The notes: generated from the sequence alone by a model not told the origin. Positions 27,501 through 40,390 are shown, counted from the first letter of the stretch. The stretch is 64,000 bases of DNA from Triops longicaudatus (GCA_022885665.1 JAGQDJ010000629.1:186001-250000), one strand, 5' to 3'. Numbers and translations: made by a program.

Positions 27501-28130
27501 GCACACCTTTTTCTCCCCTACTCATAATATCATTGTCCAAATTAAAAGTTTTCTTTGCACCTAGAAGGCAATGATTTGGAGACAGCTCTGATTATAAGTA
27601 CATGTAAAACTGAAAATGTAACAAGTTTAAAGAAGATACAACATTTTTCAAGCAAACTACATAGGTTTTAACTAAGCTAGGCCAGTAAACTACATTTGGC
27701 CTATTGTCGTATCTTATACTTTTGTAACTCTTAATTAATATCTGTTAAGCTCATTTTGTAAAATAGGGTTGACTTTCTCATGTTTCACGAATGCTTCTGA
27801 CTTTTTATTTATTTAACAAATGATTTACGGTAACTTTCAGAACATTTTTGTAAAATAAAACCGAGAACAATATGAGTAGAACAGGCTGGTGCACTTTCGT
27901 AATATCCGAACTAGATATTGCAATACACAATCCGGTGAAGATATGCTATCAAAGGTGTTAGATAAGCTTCGTGCATGTAGATTGTATTAAAAGTGAGTCA
28001 GTTATTTAGTTCCGTATATAGACACAGTCCTTAAGCTAAGCGGAGGGAAGTAACAACACTCGCACCAGTGCACCGAGTGAAGCAGTTCAGCCCTGACCGC
28101 TTTCTCGCTTCACCGAGTTAGAAAATCATC
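18520..28130. other. long AT-rich intergenic region
   Basis: There are almost no open frames over 80 codons and none with a recognisable motif or well-paired splice sites. It contains short T and A runs (for example 25082-25098) and a small CA run near 24714. No tRNA, repeat family or transposon was recognised by eye. Regulatory elements for the flanking genes cannot be excluded. Confidence 0.6.
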
Positions 28131-28139
28131 TCGTTCAAA

Positions 28140-28216
28140 ATGGGTATTGGTCACTCGAAAAAACACGTGATTACCGCATCGCCACCTCAAGGACAAACAA
28201 CATCCCAGCAACCAAA
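28140..28216 (+). CDS. first coding exon with myristoylation-type N-terminus
   Basis: An ATG at 28140 begins MGIGHSKKHVITASPPQGQ and runs 25 codons plus two bases to a good donor (AAA|GTAAGA). Gly2 with a small residue and Ser6-Lys-Lys fits an N-myristoylation signal followed by a basic patch, as in peripheral membrane proteins. The Ser/Gln/Pro-rich rest is probably disordered. The leader just upstream is less AT-rich than its surroundings, as a 5' untranslated region might be. The next phase-compatible exon is at 31471. I do not recognise the protein. The start and donor are good; the existence of the gene is inferred from them. Confidence 0.5.
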
Positions 28217-28219
28217 GTA

Positions 28220-29248
28220 AGAAAACTCGAGCCTGCATTACTTCCCCTTTCATCCTCGTTTGTTCAAAATAATAATTTCAAGAAATAAAATTAAATACAA
28301 AAACTTCTTAAAGTTGGTGTCGTTCCTTATAGATCTGGTGCCACGCAGTCTACCGATCGAAGTTCTTCCCAGTCTCATTCCAATAACTGAGCGCTGTAAT
28401 TATGATTCAAGAGTGTCGCATAATACCAAGTTGTCGAATATGTAATAATTATGACATATATCATTGCATTCGTTTGTAATTTAAGTTAAATAAGGAGTTG
28501 TGTGATGAATAAAATTAAAGAAAGATTAAGTGTTATCTTGACAACGTTTACCCTGATTGACGTTCAACCACTTTTGCTGAAAAACAAACAGAAAATCCAC
28601 AAATAAATCCACAAAATTTTTATTTCCAGTATTTTTCTTCCCTGGCTACTGGGAGAATACCAAGCATGAATTGAGACCTTAAATTCTTCTTTTTAGGACA
28701 TTTTACGGGACTTTTACGGCTGCAAAATTGCTATCGTCTATTGATAATACCGGGCAATGCTGTCACTAACTCCACCCGCTCCTCAGAAAATGGGAGAAAC
28801 TGGACTTGCCCCACTCGTAACCCTGTGCATTTTATGCAGTCTACATAAAGCGAATGGCACGTTGTCACGTGATGCACTCCAGCCTGCAGGGAGTGAACTA
28901 GTACTCTACGAACTCCAAAATTGACCGTGAAAAAATGTTGTTTTGGTTTTTCTAGTTCAGACTCCCAAAAAAGAGCGCTAAGGATCAATCTTTCTTAGTA
29001 AACAAAGCCATTTCTGGCTCTTAGTCTTCAGAACTTAGTTATTTCATGACGTTTCGCAGTTTTGTCAGCGCTTGGAATTCAATTTATTATAGTATTGCAT
29101 GTGCTGGTCTTTGTTTGTAAGTACCTCGTATACACCCTCATAGCCCCCAGTTGTACTCGAACCAGTCAACAGAATGGACAGGAACGCCTCCTATTTGATC
29201 GTTATTCAATATTCCTACAGGCGCTTACATGCTACACGAAGGGTGGGC

Positions 29249-29279
<31 letters not shown>

Positions 29280-31470
29280 ACCTTCGGTTCAAGAACTCGT
29301 GAAAAATCTATAAATTAAAATGAAAATGTTTATTGCCTGCCAATTTACAAACGCAAGGTAAGGGTCGAAATTGGCATTTTTGTAATATGTGGAGACAGTA
29401 ATAATCAGAATCTCAGACAATGAACGCGTGGAAGCTATGAACTTTTGGAATCGATAAGTGATTACCAAATGGTTTACTTTAAAAGTGCTGCGTAATTATT
29501 TATAAGCATGACCATTCGTTAGAATCTTTGCACAGCTTGTAAACTGCTGAAATGCTAAACAAAGAAGACAGTAACAGTAGGCGAAACGGTAGCAGGAGGA
29601 AAGAAAAAGGAGAAAAAATACATGTCCATCTTATCCATATGAAGTCCTAAAGTGGCAAACATTAGACTTTTTTTGTAACTTCATGAACCATTTACTTTAT
29701 CAATCTGTGAAAATGTGTTTTACGAAAATTCTACCAAGCATGAAACTAACATGTTTGTTATGGTGCAAGAAACAGGAGTACATTGATGTAACCATATGGA
29801 TTCCTATCTATGTAATCAAATGAAATAAATAGTAAAAAAAAACGAAACAAGTGAATCAAGATAACCAACGTAAGCTTCGAATATTCTACAAAAAAGCAGC
29901 CCATTCGAACATTTTCAAGTTCGGTCCCCATAAACTTATTCAACTTTATTACGACCAAATAAGCTCCAGTCCAAAAAGGCATTTTCTGGCCAATGCGACA
30001 TTTGTCACAATGGCCAGTCTACCCCTCCAAACAAGTGTATGAAAACACAATGGTAGTGGTAAACTGTGACCAAATTTGACCCTTTTTTTAAAAAAAAAAA
30101 ATTATTTTAGTTTAAGAAATAATACTAATCACAAATCTTCTACTCGTACTAAACCTAAATTAGTACAAAAGTTTCACTCAAATGCTCTTTGGGGTTAAAA
30201 AAAACTTCTTGACGCGTGTAAAAGAAAAATTACCTTTGCCTTTTGTAGGCTACTGAGGGCAAAGGTATAAGTGTCCGGATAAGAGGGTGTTTACAGCGTT
30301 CCGCGAAGTTTGAGGTGTCTTGGTCTATCAAGTGGGCTCCTTTCCATTATGGATGGACTCTTTTGACTTTTGGCCTCTTTGGTTCCCTATCCAAATTAGC
30401 AGGGTGGAAGAAAGGTTTTCTTGCTCCAGCCCCCTTTATTTTAAGAAATAGACGTAAGTTAGCTTGGAACCCGCGATAATCTATTGTTCACCTTTTCCTG
30501 AGCCTCTCAAATGCAGCTCTAATGATCGTAGTGGAAATATCCCCTAATATTGAACCTCATAGCATCTGTCAAAAAATAATAATAAATAAATGTAAGCAAC
30601 GTAGTACCTGAACCGACATTGTCTAACAAACACTGATGGTTAATATTGAAGCTCTTTACTAATAGAAAAGCTAAGAAATCCAGTTGCATATAGCCAAAAG
30701 CCAACCGTCTGGCCAGGATAGGCAAATTATCATGGAAAAAGTCCTTGCTGCGTTGCAAACTGCGAGTAAATAAAAAAAAAAGATTCGAGATAACTGATCC
30801 TTGACGTTGTCAGTCAGCTAATCTCTTTAATTTTCTCCACTTGATTAGCTAGTTGTTATTATTGCTTTCAAATGGTCATCACTATAATAATGTATACTTA
30901 TTAAACACGAAGTGCTAGTTTGCAGAGAACAAAAAGTGTTTTGGAGACAAATAAGGACGAAAAGGCGCGTATGTATTTAACAGTTATGTGAAATAATTAA
31001 GGGAGTTTTTTTAAGTAAAAAGCGTATCTGCGAAGTACATATAATTAGTAGAGAATTTTAAACTAACGAAGGATAAATAGAACGAGTCTAGTTATAGGTT
31101 AAACGGAAATTGTTAAATTTCATAAGTGGATAAACTGAATCTTTTTGGTGTCGCATTGTCTTACATATTTTACCTACACGAGTCTCTTTTTAATTATTAA
31201 TCTATTACGTCTGATTTCACATAAGGTAGTTAGCATTTCGAATCTGAAACCCAATTTTCTTCATAATTAAAAGAAATCTAGCTTGGCGGCTAGTCTGTTA
31301 CGTTCATTAGGTATTACGAATACAACATTATACTACTATGATCATTTAAGCCATTAATGGAAGCATGAAAAACAGTTCACGCTCTTTGCTAATGGCTGTT
31401 GCATTGACATGGCGAAATTACTTTCTACAAGCGGTAAAAGCATTTTTTTATGTAACTGCTTTCTCCACAG
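28220..31470. other. putative intron or intergenic, includes a 28-base A run
   Basis: If the exon at 28140 joins the one at 31471, this is a 3.25 kb intron. It contains an uninterrupted run of 28 A at 29249-29276, which could be the tail of a retroposed copy whose body I could not recognise. No coding exon with good splice sites was found. Confidence 0.4.
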
Positions 31471-31648
31471 CCCTGATCGAAAATTGACAAGGTCTGGCAA
31501 CGCTTTAGCCAGGACGGGTTTGCTTTTGTCTAAATGCAATTCTGTTGGTGGAAATGAAAGTAATAAAATTAAAACCTTTTCGCTACGACAGTCAACAGTT
31601 AAAAAAGTCCCTGTACAGAGCGATTTGCAATACTTGGGCAATAAATAG
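31471..31648 (+). CDS. candidate second exon of the myristoylated-type protein
   Basis: A strong acceptor (TTTCTCCACAG) at 31470 opens 178 bases. The two bases carried over from the 28140 exon plus the first base here give an open frame of 58 further residues, basic and Ser-rich (TRSGNALARTGLLLSKCN near the start, ending LQYLGNK). The other two frames close at once. The last codon before a good donor (TAG|GTAAAA) is TAG, so the joined product would be 84 residues. An AATAAA overlaps the stop (31640-31645), so this could be a terminal exon. The length also fits exactly into the phase of the next exon at 32153, which makes the TAG suspicious. No family is recognised. Confidence 0.38.
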
Positions 31649-32152
31649 GTAAAATTGTATTTCTCGTAAATCACAAACTAACAGAAAAACTTTTAACATT
31701 CCTAGGAAATTTCTGTCAATGTTTCTTATACACTTTTATTGTAGACATATCAGTGAATTAGCATTTAGACAATACACTGAATGGCGAACATTACCCCTTG
31801 GGTGACAAAGACGAACCCCGCATTTCTGTTTATTACAAGTGCGTTTCTTTTTTATTTTAAAACTAAACTGTGAGTTTCATACCTGCCTAAGAGTGTAAAC
31901 TCAATTTCTCAAAAGAAGCTTAAGAATCTTGTCTAATTTGTAACGTGTAAATAGTATGCTAATCTGTCGCCTCCTTCCGAGTTTGGAATTTTCGTGTTCC
32001 CCTGTTTACATTATTGCTTGCAGCCATTTGAAATTCAAATCTAATATCTCTGACGATTGAAAAGCTTTGAGGCACAGCACGGCAGCATGATGAAGGAAAT
32101 TTAGTATCCAACTTTTTCTCTCAGAGCAGATAAATTATGAATATTTATTTAG

Positions 32153-32516
32153 GATGCTGAAAGTCAAGCTCGGCTACGCTCATTTCTTCTCGGAAGTAAA
32201 AATTACCTCACGTGGGACTCGAAAAAGGAGGCTTGCCGTGATGTTTCCTGGGAAAACAAAAGAACAACAACTAATGTAGTTACAACTAGATTTCGACGTC
32301 TTGGGCAACACGTGCATCATGTATCTAAACTATTTAGGTAAGGAAACGCATTCGTAATGTACTTCATTTTTTCTACTTTACTTCAGGCTTTACTTTTTTC
32401 GTTTTTCGTCTAGACGTAAGCATTACTCCTTGTCCTATATTGCTCGTGTCTCTTGTGAATACTCCCACTGTTCAGGTGCCGTACCGTGCGCTGTTCCTTC
32501 CTCGCACTTTGCCTAA
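32153..32516 (+). CDS. candidate downstream exons of the same locus
   Basis: An acceptor (TATTTATTTAG) at 32152 and donor (TTTAG|GTAAGG) at 32338 bracket 185 bases, open only in phase 0 (NYLTWDSKKEACRDVSWEN, RFRRLGQHVHHVSKLF). A 49-base intron would lead to a second stretch starting at 32387, open for 42 codons to a TAA at 32514-32516. Phase agrees with the 31471 exon if its TAG is not the end. The first block looks like real protein by composition and splice sites. The second block (Ser/Cys-rich) is weaker. The sequence matches no family I know. Confidence 0.35.
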
Positions 32517-32519
32517 CAT

Positions 32520-35500
32520 TGCTTTGCTTTGTATAGCCCATTGTTGCTCGACACCTTACGTTGCCCCGTTTTTGTAACACATGGCACATATGAAGTCAAT
32601 TCATGGTGTACTTTTCTCAACACCTGGGTTTGGTCGGTAATGGGCTATACTTAAGCCAATAATTTAAAATCCACATAAAAATAATGTTTTTGTCAAGTTC
32701 GTCCGTCATCCCTCATTTTCGTCAATTGGCTCTTTCTCGTATAAAGTTAACCATGTTTCCGTGTGAGTAACAATACTGACAAGTCTCGAAGAACAGCTTG
32801 CAGCTACATTAACTTCCATGTAGCTCGTTACTCCAGTCAAAGGACAGAAAAACGTTGTCTTTCCCTCTCGATTGCCAAAGACGATATTATTCTTCGATGG
32901 TGCATTGTATGCTGAGTTTCCATTGCAAGTTAAAACTCTGCTTTTCGAGCGAAAGCCCATCTTAAATTGAAGCATAGTGAAGTCGAGTATATCGTAAGTG
33001 GAGGATCCAATGTCTAGTTAGTATAACGAGTTTTAGAAGGGGGCGCATAAACCACCAACAACGATAAAAAGCCCTGTAAATTATTAAGGAAGAACAGAAC
33101 AGCAAAAACCCACTGTAGAACAAACAAGGAGAGCAATTATTCCGGTTGTATGCTTGAACCATAGCACACCACGTGTTGTCCTAAATGACTATTGCATGTA
33201 GCAATCTTGCTTTTCTTGGCCCCCTTCCATAAAGGCTCTAAGCTTTGCGAAACCGCAACAAATAGTTCTAAAAGACAATTCCAAGTCAGTGGCTCCAAAT
33301 GTGACGCAAAATTGAAGTCTTCGCCCTCTTTTTCGAACAAACATTGGCCTAAGGACACAACCCTGCCCTTTGCATACAACCTACGCGCTGTAACACGTGT
33401 AGAATCACTTATCTATATGTGCTCGCGTTTCCTCGATATGGTGCCGTAAGGCTGTACAAAGGAGATGGTGAGAGGGATACTGCTGATGACGCGAGACTAA
33501 ATATTTCTATCAGCAAAAAGCAGGCGAGCATAAACGCAGCTCACTGTGTAATCCATAGGCCTCTGGGGAAAGTTGAGTGTGGAGGCCCAGAAAAATTACG
33601 GCTATTGTTGTGTGTTTGGGAGTCGCTTGCTATCTGGGACAAGATTATGTGGTGCTGCTTGATACAATGAAATGTCCGACGTCTCAGGGGGAAAGGTTCC
33701 TATATCTTGTACAAGAAAAGGTTAGGTGAAGGAATAAGTGTTCGATGCTGTAGGGATGTGATCCTTTCGTCCGTGTAAATCTACAATAATGGTGAGAGAT
33801 TTGTATCATAAATCGAATCGGAAAACCAATCTCCCGTGACATAAAACATGGAAATTATTGGAAATTCATTAAGTGGAGATGGAAGATTATAGCTCCTGTA
33901 ATCTTTGCGCATGATGGTTCTTTACGAATGTCTCCCTGCAACTTTTGTGAGGGTTGTTCGTTATCATTAAAAACTTGGGGCACGAAGAAACAAAAAAGGA
34001 AGAAAAGTGAACTTGGTGAGCAAAAGGCGTGAATGCGACTTTATGAGTGTGGGAATCTTCGCACCTTTCGCGACATTATATACTGCGTAACCTAAATAGT
34101 TGCCATTAGAGAACAGGTGGACTGTAAGATATTTATTAAAGGTGGTTATGAACTCTAAGCGTCAGTTGTTAAATTTCTTGGCAAAAGAGATGAAGATTGT
34201 ACTAAGGAAGACCTGAAAGATAAATAGCAAGCTGAAAATCATGTAGAATCCCACGGGGAATGTATATTCCGAGCTTGGGGTTTCTAGCATGTGTGCTTCC
34301 ATTAATTGAGAGAAGGCTACACGAGCGATTAAGTTTTTTTTATTGAAATTGCTTCTGGTGGCTGATAACGAACTGTAGTTGAGCTAATTGGATTGTGCGT
34401 CATAGTTGGGGAATAACGGTGTTCGAACATTAGGGCAGAATTTTGCGACCGTGAAAATGAATAACAGTAGCATATCTTACGAGCTTTCGCGATGGATTGA
34501 TTGGTCCACACATCAAGTTTCACCAATGATAAGCACTGCTAGCATTTTGTGTTTCAGTTATTATGAAGCAGACATCAACAGCGAAAGGTTACGCATGCTT
34601 AAGGGCGGATCCAGAAAATTCCGAAGATGGATTTTGCTATGGTTTTTCCTTGCTCCACGTGTAACGGCCTTTCATATTGTTCAGTGTGCCATCGATTGTT
34701 GAGGTTGCAATGGAAGGCTTCGCCGTGTCTTTTCATGGAATGAGCTCTCGAATGGTGGGGATAAATTGCACCCAAATGGAAACCCTAACGAAGGGTAATA
34801 CAATTTTTCGGTATCCCTCGGTAACACTCAGTACTTTTCGTATGCCATATTGTGACTCGTTTAAGAGGGAGAGCGAGCAAAGACAATTGTCAAATTGCTT
34901 ATTATTGCACAAAAGAGAAGGATAAAAGGTGCCACAGCTCCAGTAATTAAATATGTTACACTTGTATTGCATATTGCCAGCGTTTCCAGAAGGCATTTGG
35001 CCTTTAGGTCCAGGGTTTGTTCTGACTGACATTTTTTCTCTCCCCTAAAGCTTTCAGAAAGCAGTGAACAAAAACTAATAAAGAAGCAGATGGCTGTTAC
35101 AAAGTAGCTTGGTGGTTCACTTAATTCAGAAAATACAAAATGTTTGACAGGTTGAAGTGAAATATATTTCTAAACAAAGTTAATACTAAATGTTAAAGAT
35201 TACGCAAAAAGCCCTAAATCACTTAAAATGGAAGTTGTGTTTTCCACATATCGGTTTGTTCAACTTTAGCCTTTGATTGACACGGTTTTCATTGTGAAGC
35301 AACTTCCAAAAATTCATTTTGTTTGGGTGACGAGGCTGTAGCTTTAACAACTGGAACCTCTTAGAGGACACTTGGGGAAACTGAGCAAAAAAATGAGCGA
35401 GATGGGTCTGAGAGTATCAGCGTTTCCGCCATGGTATAATATTAGAAATGACAAAGTCAGTTTTGTAATGGTTTAGAGGACACGGAGTGTTATCCAGAGC

Positions 35501-36630
35501 TATGAAACCAAGTTCCGCTGGATGCACATGAGAGCACTTCCCGCCAGCATCGTTGTCATTGATGAAACTTTCAAATGAAACTTTCCGCTAGCCTAAGCTA
35601 TTGTTCAAAATTCTGAGGTTGACTCTTTTTCGTTCTTTTTATCATTTGGTCGTTTAATTTTTGTCTCATTTTGTCTACAGTATTTCAATATCTTCAGCAT
35701 TTTGTTTGCTTTGCTCTGTCAGTGCTTTAAGTGTCCAAACAAAAGCTCCGTTCAGCTGAGATGAAATCAAGTTTACGGTATATTTATTCATGTCCCGATG
35801 GCGTGAAGCGAAAACATGGGGGGCGCTTAAGTCAAAAGCTGAAAAAAAAGGCAAAAGGCGGTCATAAGGCAACATCTTGCAGCTGTTATGTTTCTGGCTG
35901 TTTTCCTGTGCAAATTAGGAAGATAAGGTAGTTTCGAACATCGCGTTGCGAAAACTTCAATACTTCATATACTATCTAGGGTATTTGATTTCTTATCTGC
36001 CAATTAATGTGTTTGCTCTTCGAGTGCACTCAAATTTGTCACATACTCCGTAGCACAGCTGAAAGGATTTGCTTTTGTTCTGTTTCCAATGCCCGCTAGG
36101 ACTGAATGGTGCTTTCCTGGCTAATATTTGATGGCCAGATGTTGGAGTGATGTTCTTCTAGTCAATGACCGGCCAAGGCGACAGAGAATCTCAGTTCTCG
36201 TTCCTCCAACAAATCTAAACTGAAAAAAAATAACAAATTAGCCATGCTGCCTGCAGACTGCCAACGCGTTTAGGTTTAGAGAACAGGTGGCATTTCAGGT
36301 CTTTGCCATGTCCACAATTGATGGACTCGCTCGCCTATTATTCTACTTAGCCCCTTTTCATTTCACATTCCGCTTCCTGGTTTCAGCATGAGGAGCTTCT
36401 AGTCATCTAAAACTGTACTGTACACTACAGACTCAAAAGCCGGACAGCTCCACCAATAACGAGCTTGGCAAGCTCTGTAATTGAACGTTGGACTAGACAG
36501 TCTTGCATTTAACGTCCATCGGAACTGGTCGGAGATTGTTTGTTAAGTTTCAAGTGTTACACAGTTGCCATATTCTGTTAACTTCTGTTTACGTATTTTC
36601 CAACATTTTAAAGTTGAAAGCCTTATTTTT
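32520..36630. other. no assigned gene; several weak open frames
   Basis: A minus-strand frame at 32706-32975 (GFRSKSRVLTCNGNSAYN near its start, acidic end) and a plus-strand frame at 33223-33449 look somewhat protein-like, but they lack good splice-site support and recognisable motifs. The rest is AT-rich with no signal I can support. Confidence 0.4.
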
Positions 36631-36639
36631 TGTCTCAAC

Positions 36640-36687
36640 ATGACAGCCACTATGGAAATGGAACCTCAGAGTCTGCCAAATTTGATG
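36640..36687 (+). CDS. candidate first coding exon of the coactosin-like gene
   Basis: An ATG at 36640 opens 16 codons (MTATMEMEPQSLPNLM) ending exactly at a donor (ATG|GTAACA) in phase 0, the phase required by the first certain coactosin exon at 38541. A 36-base in-phase mini-exon at 38422-38457, with CTTTCAG before it and GTAGAA after it, could lie between them. Family members begin only a few residues before the Ile-Asp that starts the ADF-H domain, so a short extra N-terminus is plausible. The choice rests on phase and position only. Confidence 0.25.
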
Positions 36688-37185
36688 GTAACATTTTAAT
36701 ATTTACATTTTGACGTATGATTAAGATTGTTATGTCCGTTTTTTGGCATTTAAGAGTTCCTTTGTGGGCCTTAAAAGAATTATCGTATGGCGTTAGCACA
36801 CTTCCTTCTACTCCTGTATTTATTAAACACAGAAACCAAGCAAGTAGCCTATGTGAGGCGCCTCGACTTTTAGGAACAAGCCGGAGCAAACACTGTTGCC
36901 TCGGCCATACATAATTGGACGCATGCGAGGAAAAGCTTCCTGTCTTGTTTTCATCATTACTTCTCATGCTTCAGCTCTTCTTGAGCTTTGATGAGATATT
37001 CGTTATCCGACTTAAAATTCCCAAGCAATTTTTATTTCTACTTTGTTGTTTGTGAGTTTTGTTAGTAACATCTCATTAAAAATGTAGGATTTTCGGTGTG
37101 AATTTGACTTTAATTTTACTTCTCTACAAGAGAGCAGTGAATGTGAGTCATGTATGTGTGACTTTTATTTACTGGTTAAAAAGCC

Positions 37186-37518
37186 TTAAAAAAACACACG
37201 AAATACTAATGCGTTAGCATTTCGTACGTTGTAGGCTTTCTGTGTAAAGGAACACAGTTTGGTATTTCGATTTTTACATCCTTGGCCTATATACTCCTCT
37301 TGGAAAAATTCGAACACATACGAAATCCGTCCTTGAGGGTTATATCGTTCAGCCAAACCGCAAAACGCCAAGCCTTTTCTACCTCTTCCCCCGGAATAGG
37401 GATTTTCGTTTTCTCGATTACAGTTTGCACAGTAGAGACGTTTAAAGGAACCAAAGGACCCCTTACCGTTTCCTCTCCCAAGTCTGCGTACCCTCAGTGT
37501 TCGTAGTAAGTTCGCCAA
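37186..37518 (-). other. region open in several overlapping frames
   Basis: Two long minus-strand frames overlap here: one of 110 codons, with a CANCNREN pair of cysteines, and one at 37287-37481 containing VIEKTKIPIPGEEVEKAW. A plus-strand frame is open too. At most one can be real. None shows a clear acceptor or a known family. I cannot choose between them, and all may be chance in a locally GC-richer stretch. Confidence 0.2.
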
Positions 37519-38540
37519 CGTTTGGCAGAGCCACCGTTGCTGCGTTAAACGAGTTTGTTTAAAAGTTAAGTTTCTCCGTATTTCTCCAAAGATCGTGCTC
37601 CTAAAAGGACCTCATTATGTTAAGAACAGTCGAACGAGCAAGTTTTCGGTCACAGGTATAGTACGCTTCAAAACTTAGACCTTTTCAAACTCTGAAGAAC
37701 TTAGGCATCCGACGCCAGACAAGGTGATGTGCAATATAAACGTTGAACGGAAAACTTTTGATGGAGTTTCGTTTACCTCAAAACAGATTTCCAGTGCCCT
37801 TTGGTTTTCTTTTAAGCGTAAACGTTCTAGAGGCGAAGTTGTGGGTAAACTTTTCCTTGGCAACTTTCCACCCCCTTTCCGTGTCATCGGTAAATTGCGT
37901 TTCCCATAACCGTGAACTTCGCATCACTCAAATGGGAATCTAGGCTTCCGCACCCGTTTAATTAGCACACAATTTTATAGGTTCTAATTAAGCCCCCTTT
38001 TTTGACGCTGATAGCCAGATTTTCTCAGATTTACTACAGCACAAAATAACAAAAATAAAAAATTACAGTAAGAAAGGAGAAAATAAACTAGGTGAGGATA
38101 GAAGGCTATGAAAGAAGTCGGAAAGTAAATTGATGGGTGTAGAATAAGACATTGATCCTGTGGATGAAAAGGCTTTGCCTGGTGGCTTTCCTTGACAGGA
38201 AGAAAGAGGAAGAATAATAAAAAGTCGAAGGGAAAAAAGTCTTTTCGGTGGATACTTCAATTTAGACGGGCTCAATGGACAAGGAAACATATGGGAGGGT
38301 GGGAATAAAACCATCTATCACGTTTCTTTCTATTTTGTTAGCTTTTTTTGTCACGTGTCCACCCTAAGGGTATTTGACACCATCGCCCTCCCTTCGCGGC
38401 ATAAGTTTGTCCGCCTTTCAGGAAAACCAGCCGAAGCTGATCAATTGCAAGACAAGCGTAGAACATAATGCTGTCACCTCAATCTTCTTTTCATGTCTGA
38501 TCTCATCCCTTATTTGTTGCTTTCTGCTTCTCTTTCGCAG

Positions 38541-40390
38541 AACTTGGCTACGCGGATCGACCGGAATGGAATTCGCAGCGCTTACGAAGATGTACGTTCC
38601 GATAGCACGGATAACAACTGGTGAGGGACACAAAAATGCTATCTATGTTGTCGCTATGCGATGAGTGTTTTTAGAAAACCTTACTGCTCTTTGAGAACTT
38701 GTTAATATATGCGTGATCTTATTGGCTTTTGAGGTGTCGTGCTACTTTTATGTACTGGGAAGCAGTAAAAGTTGACTCGTTTTTGTTTCGTTCTCCAGGG
38801 CGGTTTTCAAATTTGAAGGCAATGAAATTTTATGTACGGCGTTGGGTGTGGAGTTTGGTGAATTTTGCTCCCATTTCCGGGACGATGACCGAGCTTTTGG
38901 TTTCATCAGACTGCAAGTAATTTTAAACCCCCTCTTTTCTCAGCTAAGGCAATGTTCGTTTTAATTACCCACGACTGAAGGGTTCATCTCGTCGTTTCAC
39001 CCAGCAAAAACAGTTCAATAAGGAGAACCTGCACATATCTATGAAGCGGCAGCCAAGTCTAAATCCTAATTACAGCTTCTTGTCACGTAAAGGTACTTGG
39101 GATATCATTAGCCCCCAAACCCCTCTTCTCCTTCTTCTTGCACCAAGCTGTCTCCGTGCGACTTTTCGAAATTCATATAAAATAACAAGACCCATAATGA
39201 GGTTTCGGTTGGGGGAGAAGGAGCGGGAAGTGAGGGAGCTGTATGGGTTGACATAAATCACCAAAAACAACGAGCTTTTCGGGTTTCGTTTCAATAAGAG
39301 CTTGGAGAAGCGAGATAAAAGTATGCTACTGAGTAGCGCGTATCTGACAAGAAAGAAAACAGTTTGGTGGGGAAGAATTTCTTTCCGTTTAAGATTATCC
39401 GGTTGAGCGGCGGCCAAAAAATAAAGTTGGTACATGGTTGAGAACGGATCCCGGAAGCTTTTTATGCCCTATGCAAAAGAGACTGCACAGATCCAGAGTA
39501 AAGTTGTTAAAAACTGGCAGTCCTAGAACGCTCAAGTTCTTTCAAGATGACTCTCCCGAAGACTGCTTCATTGGCTTAATGAGGACATTCATATTTTTTT
39601 CCTTTGTTTCCATTTATTTCTTCTGTTCTTGGGTGGTAATTTCGCGATTAATCATCAGACGGGAGATGAAATGAGCAAGCGGACTAAATTCCTGTTCGTA
39701 ACTTGGGTGGGTCCAAGTGTGAGTACCATGAAACGCGCCAAGATGAGCACGGATAAGTCATTGGTCAAGGAGGTCATTTCTGTAAGTAATTCTATGATTA
39801 TTTTGTCCCTTTTTAGTCGCTTAGAGCTGTTCAGATATTCACTGCTTTCGAAACATTAATAACGACTTTTTTAATCTATTGAATTGTTGCTTTAGTGCAT
39901 GCCGTTTTATTTTTGTGAATAAGTTTTAAAACAAATTACTCTGATCAGCGGAAAACTGCGTGGGCTTTGCGTAAAGAAAAAGGAGATAAACAATACTAAA
40001 AATTAAAATTGTTTACTGTGAAAATTCTAACGCAAGTGGTGGACGTGCTTTGTGTTATAATTTACTCTCATAATTAATTTGTCACTTTAGCAAACTATAC
40101 AAATATTCGTTTAGAATGGATTAAAAACAGACTTCTGAAAATTAGTTACTTTTTTAAACGAAGTAAGTCGTTTGTTTGAAAAGTTGATTAAAATTTATGT
40201 CACAAAGCTTCAACGAGGGGGTTGCAATGTTTTATGGCGTAGTAACTTAGATGTTCTTGTGTATGGATTTTAGAATTTCGCGATGGAATTGCAACTGGAA
40301 TCGGCCGAGGAGCTTAACTTGGATTATTTCCGGGAAGAAATCGCCAAAGTTGGAGGAGCTAATTACGGAACGGGTGTCAGGGATTTGTAA
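38541..40390 (+). CDS. coactosin-like actin-binding protein (ADF-H domain), 5' start not fixed
   Basis: Four exons join without a break: 38541-38620, 38799-38916, 39659-39781 and 40274-40390 (TAA). All introns are GT-AG and phases match. The 145 visible residues form one ADF/cofilin-homology domain closest to coactosin-like proteins. It starts ATRIDRNGIRSAYEDVRSD, then gives WAVFKFEGNEI, FCSHFRDDDRAFGFIRLQ, TGDEMSKRTKFLFVTWVG, KRAKMSTDKSLVKEV and the typical end FREEIAKVGGANYGTG. Such proteins bind F-actin in the cytosol and slow capping at filament ends; the vertebrate form also binds 5-lipoxygenase. Length matches the family (about 142 residues) if only a few N-terminal residues are missing. 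The first exon starts directly at the acceptor (CTCTTTCGCAG), so the start codon lies in an upstream exon; see 36640-36687 for one candidate. An AATAAA at 40568 fits as polyA signal. Confidence 0.95.

Noticed and set aside
29062..29313. 83-codon frame with a hydrophobic start
   Set aside because: It ends in a lysine run made by the 28-base A tract and has no homology signal.
34733..35032. Minus-strand frame starting MSVRTNPGPKGQ, like a 2A-type NPGP at the start of some LINE proteins
   Set aside because: The acidic residues needed before NPGP are absent (SVRT instead of D-x-E-x), and the following sequence shows no convincing LINE protein.
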